55,436 nt of DNA from a marine gamma proteobacterium HTCC2143 (GTDB lineage Bacteria > Pseudomonadota > Gammaproteobacteria > Pseudomonadales > Dasaniaceae). Made by a program: the position numbers and the translations under genes. The notes under the pieces were generated by a model. The model made no database searches. It worked only from the letters and a program-made list of their open reading frames with translations, and was not told the origin of the DNA. Below are positions 42,281 to 50,825 of this stretch, one piece after another (position 1 is the first letter of the stretch; every line of letters begins with the position of its first letter). Location of the stretch: assembly GCA_000169075.1 (NCBI GenBank), contig AAVT01000013.1:1-55436 (forward strand). Reading direction: 5' to 3'.

Positions 42281-43837
42281 TTATAGCGAGCTTTTATATT
42301 TATGCCCCCAACCACCGCCACCGGGACTGGCGATACTCAATCTATCCCCCGTATGAACCTGTAATTCACACTTACCGGGTACCGCTACTCCATTGAGTTT
42401 GTTTTCGCCGATACAACCCGCCTCGCCTCCCACCAAGCCCCAGGGAGCATTAGTGCGGCGCTCAGTTAACAGGGTAACCGATGCCGGCTGCAAAAATTCA
42501 AACTCACGAACAATCCCTTCACCGCCTGAGTAGCAGCCTCCGCCACCAGAATTTTGACGTAACTGATACGACAATACGCGTAAAGGATAATGCATCTCCA
42601 AACTTTCTACCGGCGTATTAAGTGTATTTGTCATATGAGTCTGCACACCATTCAACCCTACTCCAGCTGCGCTCGCACCCATACCTCCCCCAATTGTCTC
42701 ATAGTAGTCCCATCGTTTAAGCGAGCCGCGGGCCAATGCCCCCATCGCAACATTATTCATGCTCCCGTGACTCGCAGCGGGAATGCGTTTTGGCAGAGCT
42801 TTTGCCAAAGCACCCAGAACAACATCAGCGATACGAGTCGATGTTTCCACATTACCCGCCGCGACAGCGGCCGGATAATCAGCATTGATCAAACAACTTT
42901 TGGGCGCCTTAAGTACGATCGGCTTAAAAACACCAGCGCAACATGGCGTGTAGCTTGGCATCAGGCATCGAAATACATAAAAAACTGCAGCGGCAGCGAC
43001 CGACAGCGGGCAATTTATATTGCCCGGGACCTGGTCTGCGGTACCGTCAAAATCTGCACAAACACCATTCCGACTTACTGTTAATGCAACCGTAATGGGG
43101 ATATTTTTCAAACCGGCCCCATCATCGTCCATGACATCGGTAAAACAATAATGGCCGTCGGGGATTAAGGCCAGATGGGACCGGGCCAGTTGCTCGCCGT
43201 AAGCGTTCAATTGCTCCAGCGCTTGCCCATACTGGGAATACCCCATTGCTGTTATTAGCCCAAACAAACGCCCAACAGCTAATTTATTGGCACTTACCTG
43301 AGCAGCAAAATCACCATGATCAATATCTTCCCCGAGCCTTTCTAATAATTCCGTCACCCACTCACCGGCTCGCTGAAGATGGGTTGGAGAAATAATGATA
43401 CCCTCTTCGCTTAATGTTTTAGATATCGGCATAGATCCGGGGCTACTGCCGCCAATATTGGCATGGTGGGCGCGATTGGCAATAAATGCGACTAGCTTGT
43501 TATTAACAAAAACAGGCGCGATGACGGTCACATCCGGCAAATGCGTCCCACCCATAAAGGGATCGTTGACCACCACCATATCGCCCTCCATCCATTGACA
43601 CTCACTGACAATACTTGACATTGCGTAAGCCATACTGCCGAGATGAACGGGAATATGCGCAGCCTGAGCCGACAAACCTCCAGCAGCGTCAAACACTGCG
43701 CAGGAAAAATCCAACCTATCCTTAATATTGGGCGAAAACGCCGAACGCTGTAACACCGCCCCCATCTCGTCACAAATAGCCTCGAGACGATTACTGAAAA
43801 CCCCCAATTCCACCGCGTTTAGCCGCCACCTATTCAA
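42281..43837 (-). CDS. Hydantoinase B / oxoprolinase family protein (orphan)
   Basis: A 518-residue protein of the HyuB/oxoprolinase-B family. Landmarks are RLEAICDEMGAVLQRSAFSP and NIKDRLDFSCAVFDAAGGLS, DMVVVNDPFMGGTHLPDVTV, ANRAHHANIGGSSPGSMP and the C-terminal GDRLSIASPGGGGWG. These proteins normally pair with a HyuA-type subunit to hydrolyse N-carbamoyl or cyclic amide or carboxylate ketones (acetone/acetophenone carboxylase B has the same fold). No HyuA gene is present within the window. The acidic residues of the DPF and H-N-x-G motifs look intact. It is divergent from argD. Confidence 0.88.
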   Translation of the reverse strand: MNRWRLNAVELGVFSNRLEAICDEMGAVLQRSAFSPNIKDRLDFSCAVFDAAGGLSAQAAHIPVHLGSMAYAMSSIVSECQWMEGDMVVVNDPFMGGTHLPDVTVIAPVFVNNKLVAFIANRAHHANIGGSSPGSMPISKTLSEEGIIISPTHLQRAGEWVTELLERLGEDIDHGDFAAQVSANKLAVGRLFGLITAMGYSQYGQALEQLNAYGEQLARSHLALIPDGHYCFTDVMDDDGAGLKNIPITVALTVSRNGVCADFDGTADQVPGNINCPLSVAAAAVFYVFRCLMPSYTPCCAGVFKPIVLKAPKSCLINADYPAAVAAGNVETSTRIADVVLGALAKALPKRIPAASHGSMNNVAMGALARGSLKRWDYYETIGGGMGASAAGVGLNGVQTHMTNTLNTPVESLEMHYPLRVLSYQLRQNSGGGGCYSGGEGIVREFEFLQPASVTLLTERRTNAPWGLVGGEAGCIGENKLNGVAVPGKCELQVHTGDRLSIASPGGGGWGHKYKSSL

Positions 43838-43898
43838 AAAATACTCCCAGCTCAGTCGCCATCATTCAGCACCTATTCTAACCCGAAAGAAACTTACC

Positions 43899-43936
43899 TT
43901 GGCACAATTGCCAAACTTTGATAAGCCATATACTAT
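43899..43936 (+). promoter_or_regulatory. argD promoter candidate with a palindrome
   Basis: TTGGCA-CAAT-TGCCAA (43899-43914) is a perfect 16-bp palindrome. Its right arm provides a -35 TTGCCA (43908-43913), with TACTAT (43931-43936) 17 bases on as -10. It could be an operator on the promoter of the arginine genes. It does not fit the E. coli ArgR or sigma-54 spacing. Confidence 0.45.
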
Positions 43937-43950
43937 TAGCAGAATATTCA

Positions 43951-43971
43951 GGCAGCTCTAGCTGCCTTTTT
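43951..43971 (+). terminator. Terminator-like hairpin in the argD leader
   Basis: GGCAGCT-CT-AGCTGCC followed by five T, directly after the predicted promoter and about 85 bases before argD. A second hairpin (CGAACT-GAAT-AGTTCG) follows at about 43994-44009. Placement ahead of the gene suggests attenuation or a short RNA. Confidence 0.6.
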
Positions 43972-44056
43972 GCGTTTTTGGGGCTCTGCGTTCCGAACTG
44001 AATAGTTCGACACCAGTCACCTAGCAGCCAATTTTGGTTAACAGTGAGTTTTAGTG

Positions 44057-45238
44057 ATGAGCATGGCAGCAGTAATGAATACCTATGGCCGTTTGCCGGT
44101 GAGTTTTACTCATGGTAAAGGCGTCTATCTATATGACGAAGAGGGAAATCAGTATATCGACGCTATTAGTGGCATCGGCGTAAATGCCCTCGGCCACGCT
44201 CATCCGGCAGTTAGTGATGCCATCAAAAAACAGGCTGATCTGCTAATACACACCTCTAATTTGTACGGGGTAGAAAACCAAAAACAATTAGCCGAGGCAC
44301 TCTGTGCGGTGTCAGGAATGGACAATGTCTTTTTTGGTAACTCCGGCGCGGAAGCTAATGAAGCAGCGATAAAAATCGCCCGATTGTACGGACATAATAA
44401 AGGCGTCGACCAACCTCACATTGTGGTGATGGAAAATGCTTTCCATGGCAGAACCATGGCAACATTGACTGCGTCCGGAAGCCGTAAAATACAAGCGGGG
44501 TTCGAACCCTTAGTAAACGGCTTCGTGCGTGCACCCTATGGTGATATTGATGCGCTAACTAATATCGCCAAAAATAACCCGAACATTGTTGCTGTATTAA
44601 TGGAACCTTTACAAGGTGAAGGCGGCGTAAACTGCTTACCTGAGAATCACCTAGCCGAGATTCGAGCACTGTGTGATAAAAATGATTGGCTAATGATGCT
44701 GGATGAGGTGCAAACCGGTAATGGCCGCACTGGATGTTATTTCGCATACCAGCACCATCATATTCTGCCGGATGTCGTCACCACTGCAAAAGGACTGGGA
44801 AATGGCTTACCCATCGGCGCATGCCTAGCGCATGGTAAAGCTGCAACTGTTCTCGGCCCCGGCAATCACGGGTCCACTTACGGCGGCAATCCATTAGTTT
44901 GTGCCGCAGCTTTGGTCGTCGTTAACACCATCAACCAACAGCAGCTCTGTAAAAACGCGCAACAAATGGGCGCTTTATTGCTTGATAAATTTAACCGTGC
45001 ATTCGAACACAACGAAGCGGTTACGGATATTCGTGGGCAGGGGCTAATGATTGGTATTGAACTCGTTCGGCCCTGCGGCGAACTAGTCGATCGCGCTCGT
45101 GCCAAGGGCGTTTTAATCAATGTAACTGCAGGCTCTGTGGTGAGACTGCTGCCTCCGCTAATTATTAACCCATCGCAAACAGAACAGCTAGCGACGGTGG
45201 TGATCGATATCATCAATGATTTTATCGGAAACTCATAA
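44057..45238 (+). CDS. argD: Acetylornithine aminotransferase
   Basis: A 393-residue class III PLP aminotransferase converting N-acetylglutamate semialdehyde to N-acetylornithine. The cofactor Lys lies in TTAKGLGNGLPIGA, the phosphate turn in FFGNSGAEANEAAIK, and LMLDEVQTGNGRTG holds the PLP-binding Asp. STYGGNPLVCAAA is family typical. argF begins 62 bases later, so both are likely expressed together. The ATG at 44057 is preferred over the GTG one codon before. Confidence 0.94.
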   Translation: MSMAAVMNTYGRLPVSFTHGKGVYLYDEEGNQYIDAISGIGVNALGHAHPAVSDAIKKQADLLIHTSNLYGVENQKQLAEALCAVSGMDNVFFGNSGAEANEAAIKIARLYGHNKGVDQPHIVVMENAFHGRTMATLTASGSRKIQAGFEPLVNGFVRAPYGDIDALTNIAKNNPNIVAVLMEPLQGEGGVNCLPENHLAEIRALCDKNDWLMMLDEVQTGNGRTGCYFAYQHHHILPDVVTTAKGLGNGLPIGACLAHGKAATVLGPGNHGSTYGGNPLVCAAALVVVNTINQQQLCKNAQQMGALLLDKFNRAFEHNEAVTDIRGQGLMIGIELVRPCGELVDRARAKGVLINVTAGSVVRLLPPLIINPSQTEQLATVVIDIINDFIGNS

Positions 45239-45300
45239 TATTAATCGGGATAGCATAAGGCACCACCAACCATTCCCGGCATAACGAAAGAACTATTAAC

Positions 45301-46206
45301 ATGGCCATTAAACACTTTTTAACATTACTAGACCTATCCCCCGCCGAGCTGGCTTCACTGATTACTCGTGCGATTGAGCTTAAGGCTGAGCTAGCAGCTG
45401 GGGGGCACAATGAACCGTTCAAAAACAAAGTATTAGGGATGGTGTTTGAAAAATCATCCACTCGAACGCGCGTGTCCTTCGAAGCAGGTATGGCGCAATT
45501 TGGCGGTCATGCGATATTCTTATCTCCGAGAGACACTCAGCTAGGTCGTGGAGAACCGGTTGAAGACAGTGCCAGAGTGCTCTCGGCGATGGTCGACGTT
45601 ATTATGATCCGGACGTTTGGCCATGAAATCATTGAACGATTTGCAAAACATTCGAAAGTCCCCGTGATCAACGCACTGACCGATGACTACCATCCCTGCC
45701 AACTTCTCGCCGATATCCAGACCTACGTAGAGCATCGAGGAAGTATTCAGGGCAAAACCGTTAGCTGGATTGGCGACGGTAATAATATGTGCCAATCGTA
45801 CATAAATGCGGCTAAACAATTTGATTTTGAGCTGCGTATCGCCTGTCCTAAAGGCTTTGAACCCAATGCCGAGCTGGTAGCGGCCAACAAGGATAGAGTC
45901 AGCATTATTCGTGACCCTAAACTGGCGGCTAAAGATTCTCACCTGCTAGTCACCGACGTTTGGGCCTCGATGGGGCAGGAAGATCAGCAGGCGCAGCGGA
46001 TACAGGCATTTTCCGGCTTTCAAATTAACGAAGAGCTACTTTCTTACGCCGACAGTAAAGCCCTATACATGCATTGCCTTCCAGCTCATCGAGAGGAAGA
46101 AATCAGTACGGGACTAATGGAGCGACCAGATACGGTAATCTGGGAGGAAGCCGAAAATCGCTTACACGCCCAAAAAGCACTCATGGAATTGCTATTAACT
46201 CAATAA
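45301..46206 (+). CDS. argF: Ornithine carbamoyltransferase
   Basis: A 301-residue transferase making citrulline from ornithine and carbamoyl phosphate. The carbamoyl phosphate loop is KSSTRTRVSFE, and other sites are YHPCQLLADIQT, the ornithine segment VTDVWASMGQED and MHCLPAHREEEIS. Normal length and no insertions. It follows argD and precedes an ABC ATPase gene on the same strand, the order seen in Pseudomonas. Confidence 0.97.
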   Translation: MAIKHFLTLLDLSPAELASLITRAIELKAELAAGGHNEPFKNKVLGMVFEKSSTRTRVSFEAGMAQFGGHAIFLSPRDTQLGRGEPVEDSARVLSAMVDVIMIRTFGHEIIERFAKHSKVPVINALTDDYHPCQLLADIQTYVEHRGSIQGKTVSWIGDGNNMCQSYINAAKQFDFELRIACPKGFEPNAELVAANKDRVSIIRDPKLAAKDSHLLVTDVWASMGQEDQQAQRIQAFSGFQINEELLSYADSKALYMHCLPAHREEEISTGLMERPDTVIWEEAENRLHAQKALMELLLTQ

Positions 46207-46236
46207 TTATGGGCCACTACCAAGCAGGATCAAATC

Positions 46237-47328
46237 GTGCTGAAAGTTAATAGTATTCAATGCCACTACAACCAGAACAATCGGCCTCAATCCAACAATA
46301 GTGGCGGTGAGGCCAACTCTGCCGGACTAGCGATACTCAACGATATCAGCTTCCATGTGAATAGCGGAGAGATATGCTGTTTACTAGGTCCCAGTGGCTG
46401 TGGGAAAACCACAGCATTGCGAGCTATCGCTGGCTTCCAACCTATTTCACACGGCGAAATCATTCTTAACGATCGGGTGCTCGGTAATAGCGAGTTTCAG
46501 CTCGACCCAGAACACCGTAACATCGGCATGGTATTCCAGGACTATGCCCTTTTTCCTCACCTGACGGTGCTTGATAATATTCTTTTTGGTGTTCGCAAGC
46601 GGCCTGCTGCCGAGCAACAGAAAATTGCCAATGACTTACTGGCACTAATACGGCTAGAAGACACAAAAAAACGCTTCCCCCATGAGTTATCGGGAGGACA
46701 GCAACAAAGGGTTGCTCTCGCTCGGGCGCTCGCGCCGAATCCTACATTACTACTATTGGACGAGCCATTCTCCAATTTGGATGTCGATTTACGTAGACAT
46801 CTCAATCTGGAAGTCCGAGATATCCTAAAAGCTATTGGCACCAGCGCTATCCTAGTCACACATGACCAAGAAGAAGCATTCGCCTTCGGCGATCACATCG
46901 GTCTGATTCACGAGGGCAGATTACAGCAGTGGGATACACCATTTAATTTATTCCATGAGCCCATCAATCGCTTTGTGGCCAACTTCGTTGGTCAGGGTCG
47001 TCTCCTACCCGGCATGGCTCTTGACCAGCACAGAGTACAAACAGAACTGGGGGTCATTGCAGGCAACCGAGCCTATCAATGGCAGCCAGACACCCCCTTG
47101 GATATATTAATGCGACCCGATGATATTGTGCTGAGTGATAGCGACGGTATTCTCGCCGAAGTCATAAAAAAAGTATTCTCAGGCAGTACCACGCTATACA
47201 CCTTGCGCCTACCAACTGGCAGTCTGGTTGAATCGTTATTTCCCAGTCATCACGATTATCAGCTTGGAGAGAAGCTGACGGTAAGGGCGCAGGTAGAGCA
47301 TCTCATTGCCTTTACCATCGATGAGTAA
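46237..47328 (+). CDS. ABC transporter ATP-binding protein (FbpC/PotA-like), orphan
   Basis: A 363-residue importer-type ATPase. Walker A is LLGPSGCGKTTALRA, signature LSGGQQQRVALARALAP, Walker B LLLLDEPFSNLDVD, and the H-loop VTHDQEEAFAF. A C-terminal TOBE-like domain follows (DILMRPDDIVLSD; VKKVFSGSTTLYTLRLP region). Near residue 15 there is a low-complexity insertion rich in Asn/Gln/Ser/Gly. No permease or binding protein gene is adjacent. Start is GTG 46237 after AGGAT. The same orphan follows argF in Pseudomonas, so the location is ancestral. Confidence 0.87.
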   Translation: MLKVNSIQCHYNQNNRPQSNNSGGEANSAGLAILNDISFHVNSGEICCLLGPSGCGKTTALRAIAGFQPISHGEIILNDRVLGNSEFQLDPEHRNIGMVFQDYALFPHLTVLDNILFGVRKRPAAEQQKIANDLLALIRLEDTKKRFPHELSGGQQQRVALARALAPNPTLLLLDEPFSNLDVDLRRHLNLEVRDILKAIGTSAILVTHDQEEAFAFGDHIGLIHEGRLQQWDTPFNLFHEPINRFVANFVGQGRLLPGMALDQHRVQTELGVIAGNRAYQWQPDTPLDILMRPDDIVLSDSDGILAEVIKKVFSGSTTLYTLRLPTGSLVESLFPSHHDYQLGEKLTVRAQVEHLIAFTIDE

Positions 47329-47471
47329 ACTTCGGAGCATATAAAGTATTTTCTTTATTAGAAAATATTTTAACCTTTCTTTTTGATCATTTTTCAGCCA
47401 TCTTGTCGCAGCCATTAGTGCACTCTATGTTTGCAGGTTAGCGGTTGCAGACAGAACGATTTACCCACATA

Positions 47472-47480
47472 TTATCCACA
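47472..47480 (+). promoter_or_regulatory. DnaA box upstream of nrdA
   Basis: TTATCCACA matches the DnaA consensus exactly. E. coli nrdAB is controlled by DnaA through such boxes, so the same could apply here. It is a single box and could be chance. Confidence 0.45.
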
Positions 47481-47546
47481 GGTTCTCCTCAACATATTGT
47501 CCTTGCAAAACGACCTAAACCGCATTATCTTGTAGCAAGTATTTTG

Positions 47547-47572
47547 AAAACCCCAACATGTAGGGGTTTTAT
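47547..47572 (+). terminator. Hairpin terminator after the ABC ATPase gene
   Basis: AAAACCCC, 8-base loop, GGGGTTTT, giving a stem that ends in a U run in either direction. It lies about 220 bases after the ATPase stop. Confidence 0.65.
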
Positions 47573-47859
47573 AGTAGTCCACTGAATAATAATCTGGTTT
47601 CAGCCAGACCGAAGTTAGTGCTTACTTATGACCGCTACCAGTAAACAAGATGAATTTGTAATCATGCTGACAGATTCAGCAGATGTGCAGGGCACGCTCT
47701 AAAAAACATTGGTGATACTTCAATAAACTCATAATTCCGCAGATCCATTTTCAGATTAATGGAGCGAGTCAAATTGATAAACACCGGCTTCAAGCCCTGC
47801 TGAAATAGTTAACGACACAATACGAACTGACAACGCCGACTGTCGCATCCGGAGATCAC

Positions 47860-50748
47860 ATGCACACAGAAGTAGAAGACAACAAAACCAATATTACCTC
47901 CACATCACAAACCTCAACGGCAACTGCGGCACAGGCAGAACTGCAAGCCACTGCACCAGGCCAAGTGCGAGTCATCAAGCGCAATGGCACGGTCGTTAGT
48001 TACGACGATAGTAAAATCGCTGTCGCCATCACGAAAGCCTTTCTCGCGGTTGAAGGCGGCAGTGCTGCCGCCTCGTCACGTATTCACGAGACCGTTGAAA
48101 AACTCTCTCTACAAGTCAGCGCGATCTTCAAGCGGCGCATGCCTTCTGGCGGCACCATCCACATAGAAGATATTCAAGATCAGGTAGAACTGGCACTGAT
48201 GCGAAGCGGAGAGCACAAGGTCGCCAGGGACTATGTTCTATATCGCGAGGAGCGCCGACTCCAACGGGAAGAAAAGAAAGCCAGCGAGCCAACCAAAGCT
48301 CACCCAACTATACGAGTCACGTTAAGTGACGGCAGCCAAGTTCCGCTGGACTTAGGACGCATGGAAGTTGTTGTCAGCGAAGCATGTGACGGACTGGCAG
48401 ATGTAAAAGCACAAGTTATCATCGATGAAGCACTGAAAAATTTGTATGACGGCGTACCGATTGCCGACGTCAACACGTCGCTGGTGATTACCTCTCGCAC
48501 GCTGGTTGAAAAAGAACCCAATTATTCTTATGTAACGGCTCGCCTACTACTTGATAATCTTCGCGCAGAGGCACTACCTTTTCTTGGTATAGCCAATAGT
48601 GCTACCCAGTCTGAAATGGCATCACTTTATGCTAAAGCACTACCCGCCTATATCAACAAAGGAATAGAGCTTGAGCTACTAGCACCGAATTTACTCGACT
48701 ATGACTTGGATAAACTGGGTCAAGCTCTGGATGCTAATAGAGACCAACTATTTAATTATTTAGGCCTGCAAACTTTATACGACCGTTATTTTATCCATAG
48801 CAATGATATCCGTATCGAACTACCGCAAATCTTTTTCATGAGGGTAGCAATGGGACTCGCCTATCGGGAAGAAAATCGAGAAGATCGGGCCATCGAATTC
48901 TATCGTCTACTCAGCTCTTTCGATTACATGAGCTCTACTCCGACACTATTTAACGCAGGTACATTACGCCCGCAGCTCTCGTCCTGTTACTTGACCACCG
49001 TTCCCGATGATCTACATGGTATCTATGGTGCTATTCAAGACAACGCTATGCTGTCTAAATGGGCCGGAGGTCTGGGTAATGACTGGACCCCGGTACGGGC
49101 ATTAGGTGCCTACATTAAGGGTACCAACGGCAAATCCCAGGGCGTGGTTCCTTTCCTCAAGGTTGTGAACGATACGGCCGTCGCTGTCAATCAGGGCGGG
49201 AAACGCAAGGGAGCTGTCTGCGCCTATCTTGAAACCTGGCACATGGACATAGAGGAGTTTGTCGAACTGCGGAAAAATACCGGAGACGATCGTCGTCGTA
49301 CTCACGATATGAATACCGCCAACTGGGTTCCTGATCTGTTCATGAAGCGAGTATTTGACGACGGCGAATGGACATTATTCTCGCCAAACGATGTCCCTGA
49401 CTTGCACGATTTGTACGGCGAAGCATTCGAAACACGCTATACCGAGTATGAAGCGCAGTGTAAGAGCGGCGACATGAAGCTATTTAAAACCGTTAGAGCT
49501 CAGGAGCTGTGGCGAAAAATGCTTGGGATGCTGTTTGAAACAGGACACCCATGGATTACTTTCAAAGACCCCTGCAACATTCGCTCGCCGCAGCAACATG
49601 TTGGTGTTGTCCACTCATCTAACCTGTGCACTGAGATAACACTGAATACCAGCAAAGAAGAAATTGCTGTCTGCAATCTAGGTTCAGTGAACCTTGCTCA
49701 GCATGTCAGTGAAAACGGCCTTGATTTGAGCAAGCTAGAAAAAACAATTACGACAGCTGTGCGTATGCTAGACAACGTGATCGACATCAATTACTACTCT
49801 GTTGGTCAGGCAGAAACATCCAATATGCGCCATCGTCCTGTTGGTCTAGGTCTGATGGGCTTCCAAGATGCGCTCTATAATCAACACATGGCCTACGGAT
49901 CAGATCAAGCTGTTGAATTTGCCGACCGTTCTATGGAAGCCATCAGTTACTTTGCTATTCAGGCCTCTTCGGCCCTCGCAGAAGAGCGCGGTTCCTATTC
50001 AACGTTTGAAGGATCATTGTGGAGTCAGGGTATATTGCCTATAGATTCCGTGAAAACATTGATTGCAGAAAGAGGCAACGACTATATAGATGTCGATCAA
50101 TCCCAAACATTGGATTGGAGTAGTCTGCGCACGCGAGTACAGCAAAAAGGCATGCGCAACTCTAATGTAATGGCTATAGCACCAACAGCAACCATCGCAA
50201 ACATCACCGGAGTTTCTCAATCCATCGAACCGACTTATCAAAATCTTTATGTTAAATCTAATCTGTCTGGTGAGTTTACCGTCGTCAATCCGCATTTGGT
50301 GAAAGACTTAAAAGCTCGTGGATTGTGGGATAATGTCATGGTCAACGATTTGAAATACTACGAGGGCAGCCTGCAAAATATTGATCGTGTTCCAGTTGAA
50401 GTTAAACAGCTGTACGCCACTGCCTTTGAGGTGGAGCCCCGCTGGATAGTGGACGCCGCTAGTCGTCGTCAAAAGTGGATTGATCAAGCTCAGTCATTGA
50501 ATCTTTATATTTCTGGCGCTTCTGGCAAAAAACTGGATATCACCTATCGCATGGCTTGGTACAAGGGACTAAAGACAACCTATTACCTGCGAGCACTAGC
50601 GGCCACCGGCACGGAAAAATCAACCATCGATACAGGCTCACTAAATGCGGTATCGTCAAAGACTGAAGCCCCCGTCGCCGCCGCAGGACCAGCGCCGGTG
50701 CCAGAGGCCTGCTCGCTGGACGACCCTGATTGCGAAGCCTGTCAGTAG
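47860..50748 (+). CDS. nrdA: Ribonucleoside-diphosphate reductase, alpha subunit (class Ia)
   Basis: A 962-residue catalytic subunit. After a Thr/Gln-rich tail of about 35 residues comes an ATP-cone (VRVIKRNGTVVSYDDSKIAV to about 125). A second cone-like domain follows (TIRVTLSDGSQVPLDLGRME, 149-240), as in Pseudomonas NrdA. Active-site Cys positions are in RPQLSSCYL, SSNLCTEITL (thiyl radical Cys with its Glu) and AVCNLGSVNLA. The C-terminal DPDCEACQ carries the CxxC that re-reduces the site. It makes dNDPs from NDPs with radical transfer from NrdB, and the cone senses ATP/dATP. nrdB starts 77 bases later. Confidence 0.97.
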   Translation: MHTEVEDNKTNITSTSQTSTATAAQAELQATAPGQVRVIKRNGTVVSYDDSKIAVAITKAFLAVEGGSAAASSRIHETVEKLSLQVSAIFKRRMPSGGTIHIEDIQDQVELALMRSGEHKVARDYVLYREERRLQREEKKASEPTKAHPTIRVTLSDGSQVPLDLGRMEVVVSEACDGLADVKAQVIIDEALKNLYDGVPIADVNTSLVITSRTLVEKEPNYSYVTARLLLDNLRAEALPFLGIANSATQSEMASLYAKALPAYINKGIELELLAPNLLDYDLDKLGQALDANRDQLFNYLGLQTLYDRYFIHSNDIRIELPQIFFMRVAMGLAYREENREDRAIEFYRLLSSFDYMSSTPTLFNAGTLRPQLSSCYLTTVPDDLHGIYGAIQDNAMLSKWAGGLGNDWTPVRALGAYIKGTNGKSQGVVPFLKVVNDTAVAVNQGGKRKGAVCAYLETWHMDIEEFVELRKNTGDDRRRTHDMNTANWVPDLFMKRVFDDGEWTLFSPNDVPDLHDLYGEAFETRYTEYEAQCKSGDMKLFKTVRAQELWRKMLGMLFETGHPWITFKDPCNIRSPQQHVGVVHSSNLCTEITLNTSKEEIAVCNLGSVNLAQHVSENGLDLSKLEKTITTAVRMLDNVIDINYYSVGQAETSNMRHRPVGLGLMGFQDALYNQHMAYGSDQAVEFADRSMEAISYFAIQASSALAEERGSYSTFEGSLWSQGILPIDSVKTLIAERGNDYIDVDQSQTLDWSSLRTRVQQKGMRNSNVMAIAPTATIANITGVSQSIEPTYQNLYVKSNLSGEFTVVNPHLVKDLKARGLWDNVMVNDLKYYEGSLQNIDRVPVEVKQLYATAFEVEPRWIVDAASRRQKWIDQAQSLNLYISGASGKKLDITYRMAWYKGLKTTYYLRALAATGTEKSTIDTGSLNAVSSKTEAPVAAAGPAPVPEACSLDDPDCEACQ

Positions 50749-50825
50749 CACAACCATTAGTAGTAAATAACAGCCGATATTTTCGGCAAGAAATAGCATT
50801 ACGAAGGCGTAGAGGTAAGTAAGAT

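Larger units (their letters stand above)
47329..47859 (+). other. Upstream region of nrdA
   Basis: A 531-base non-coding stretch. It holds a DnaA box (47472-47480), possible NrdR-like sites near 47494 and 47526 about 32 bases apart, and the hairpin at 47547-47570. I see no open frame worth annotating. The length is typical for the heavily regulated nrd promoter. Confidence 0.5.

Noticed and set aside
43899..43914. Possible sigma-54 promoter (TTGGCAC...TTGC)
   Set aside because: The GG and GC elements are 7 bases apart instead of 10, so the palindrome explanation is better.
44498..44509. GGGTTCGAACCC, resembling a tRNA T-arm
   Set aside because: It is inside argD coding sequence and there is no acceptor stem or anticodon arm around it.
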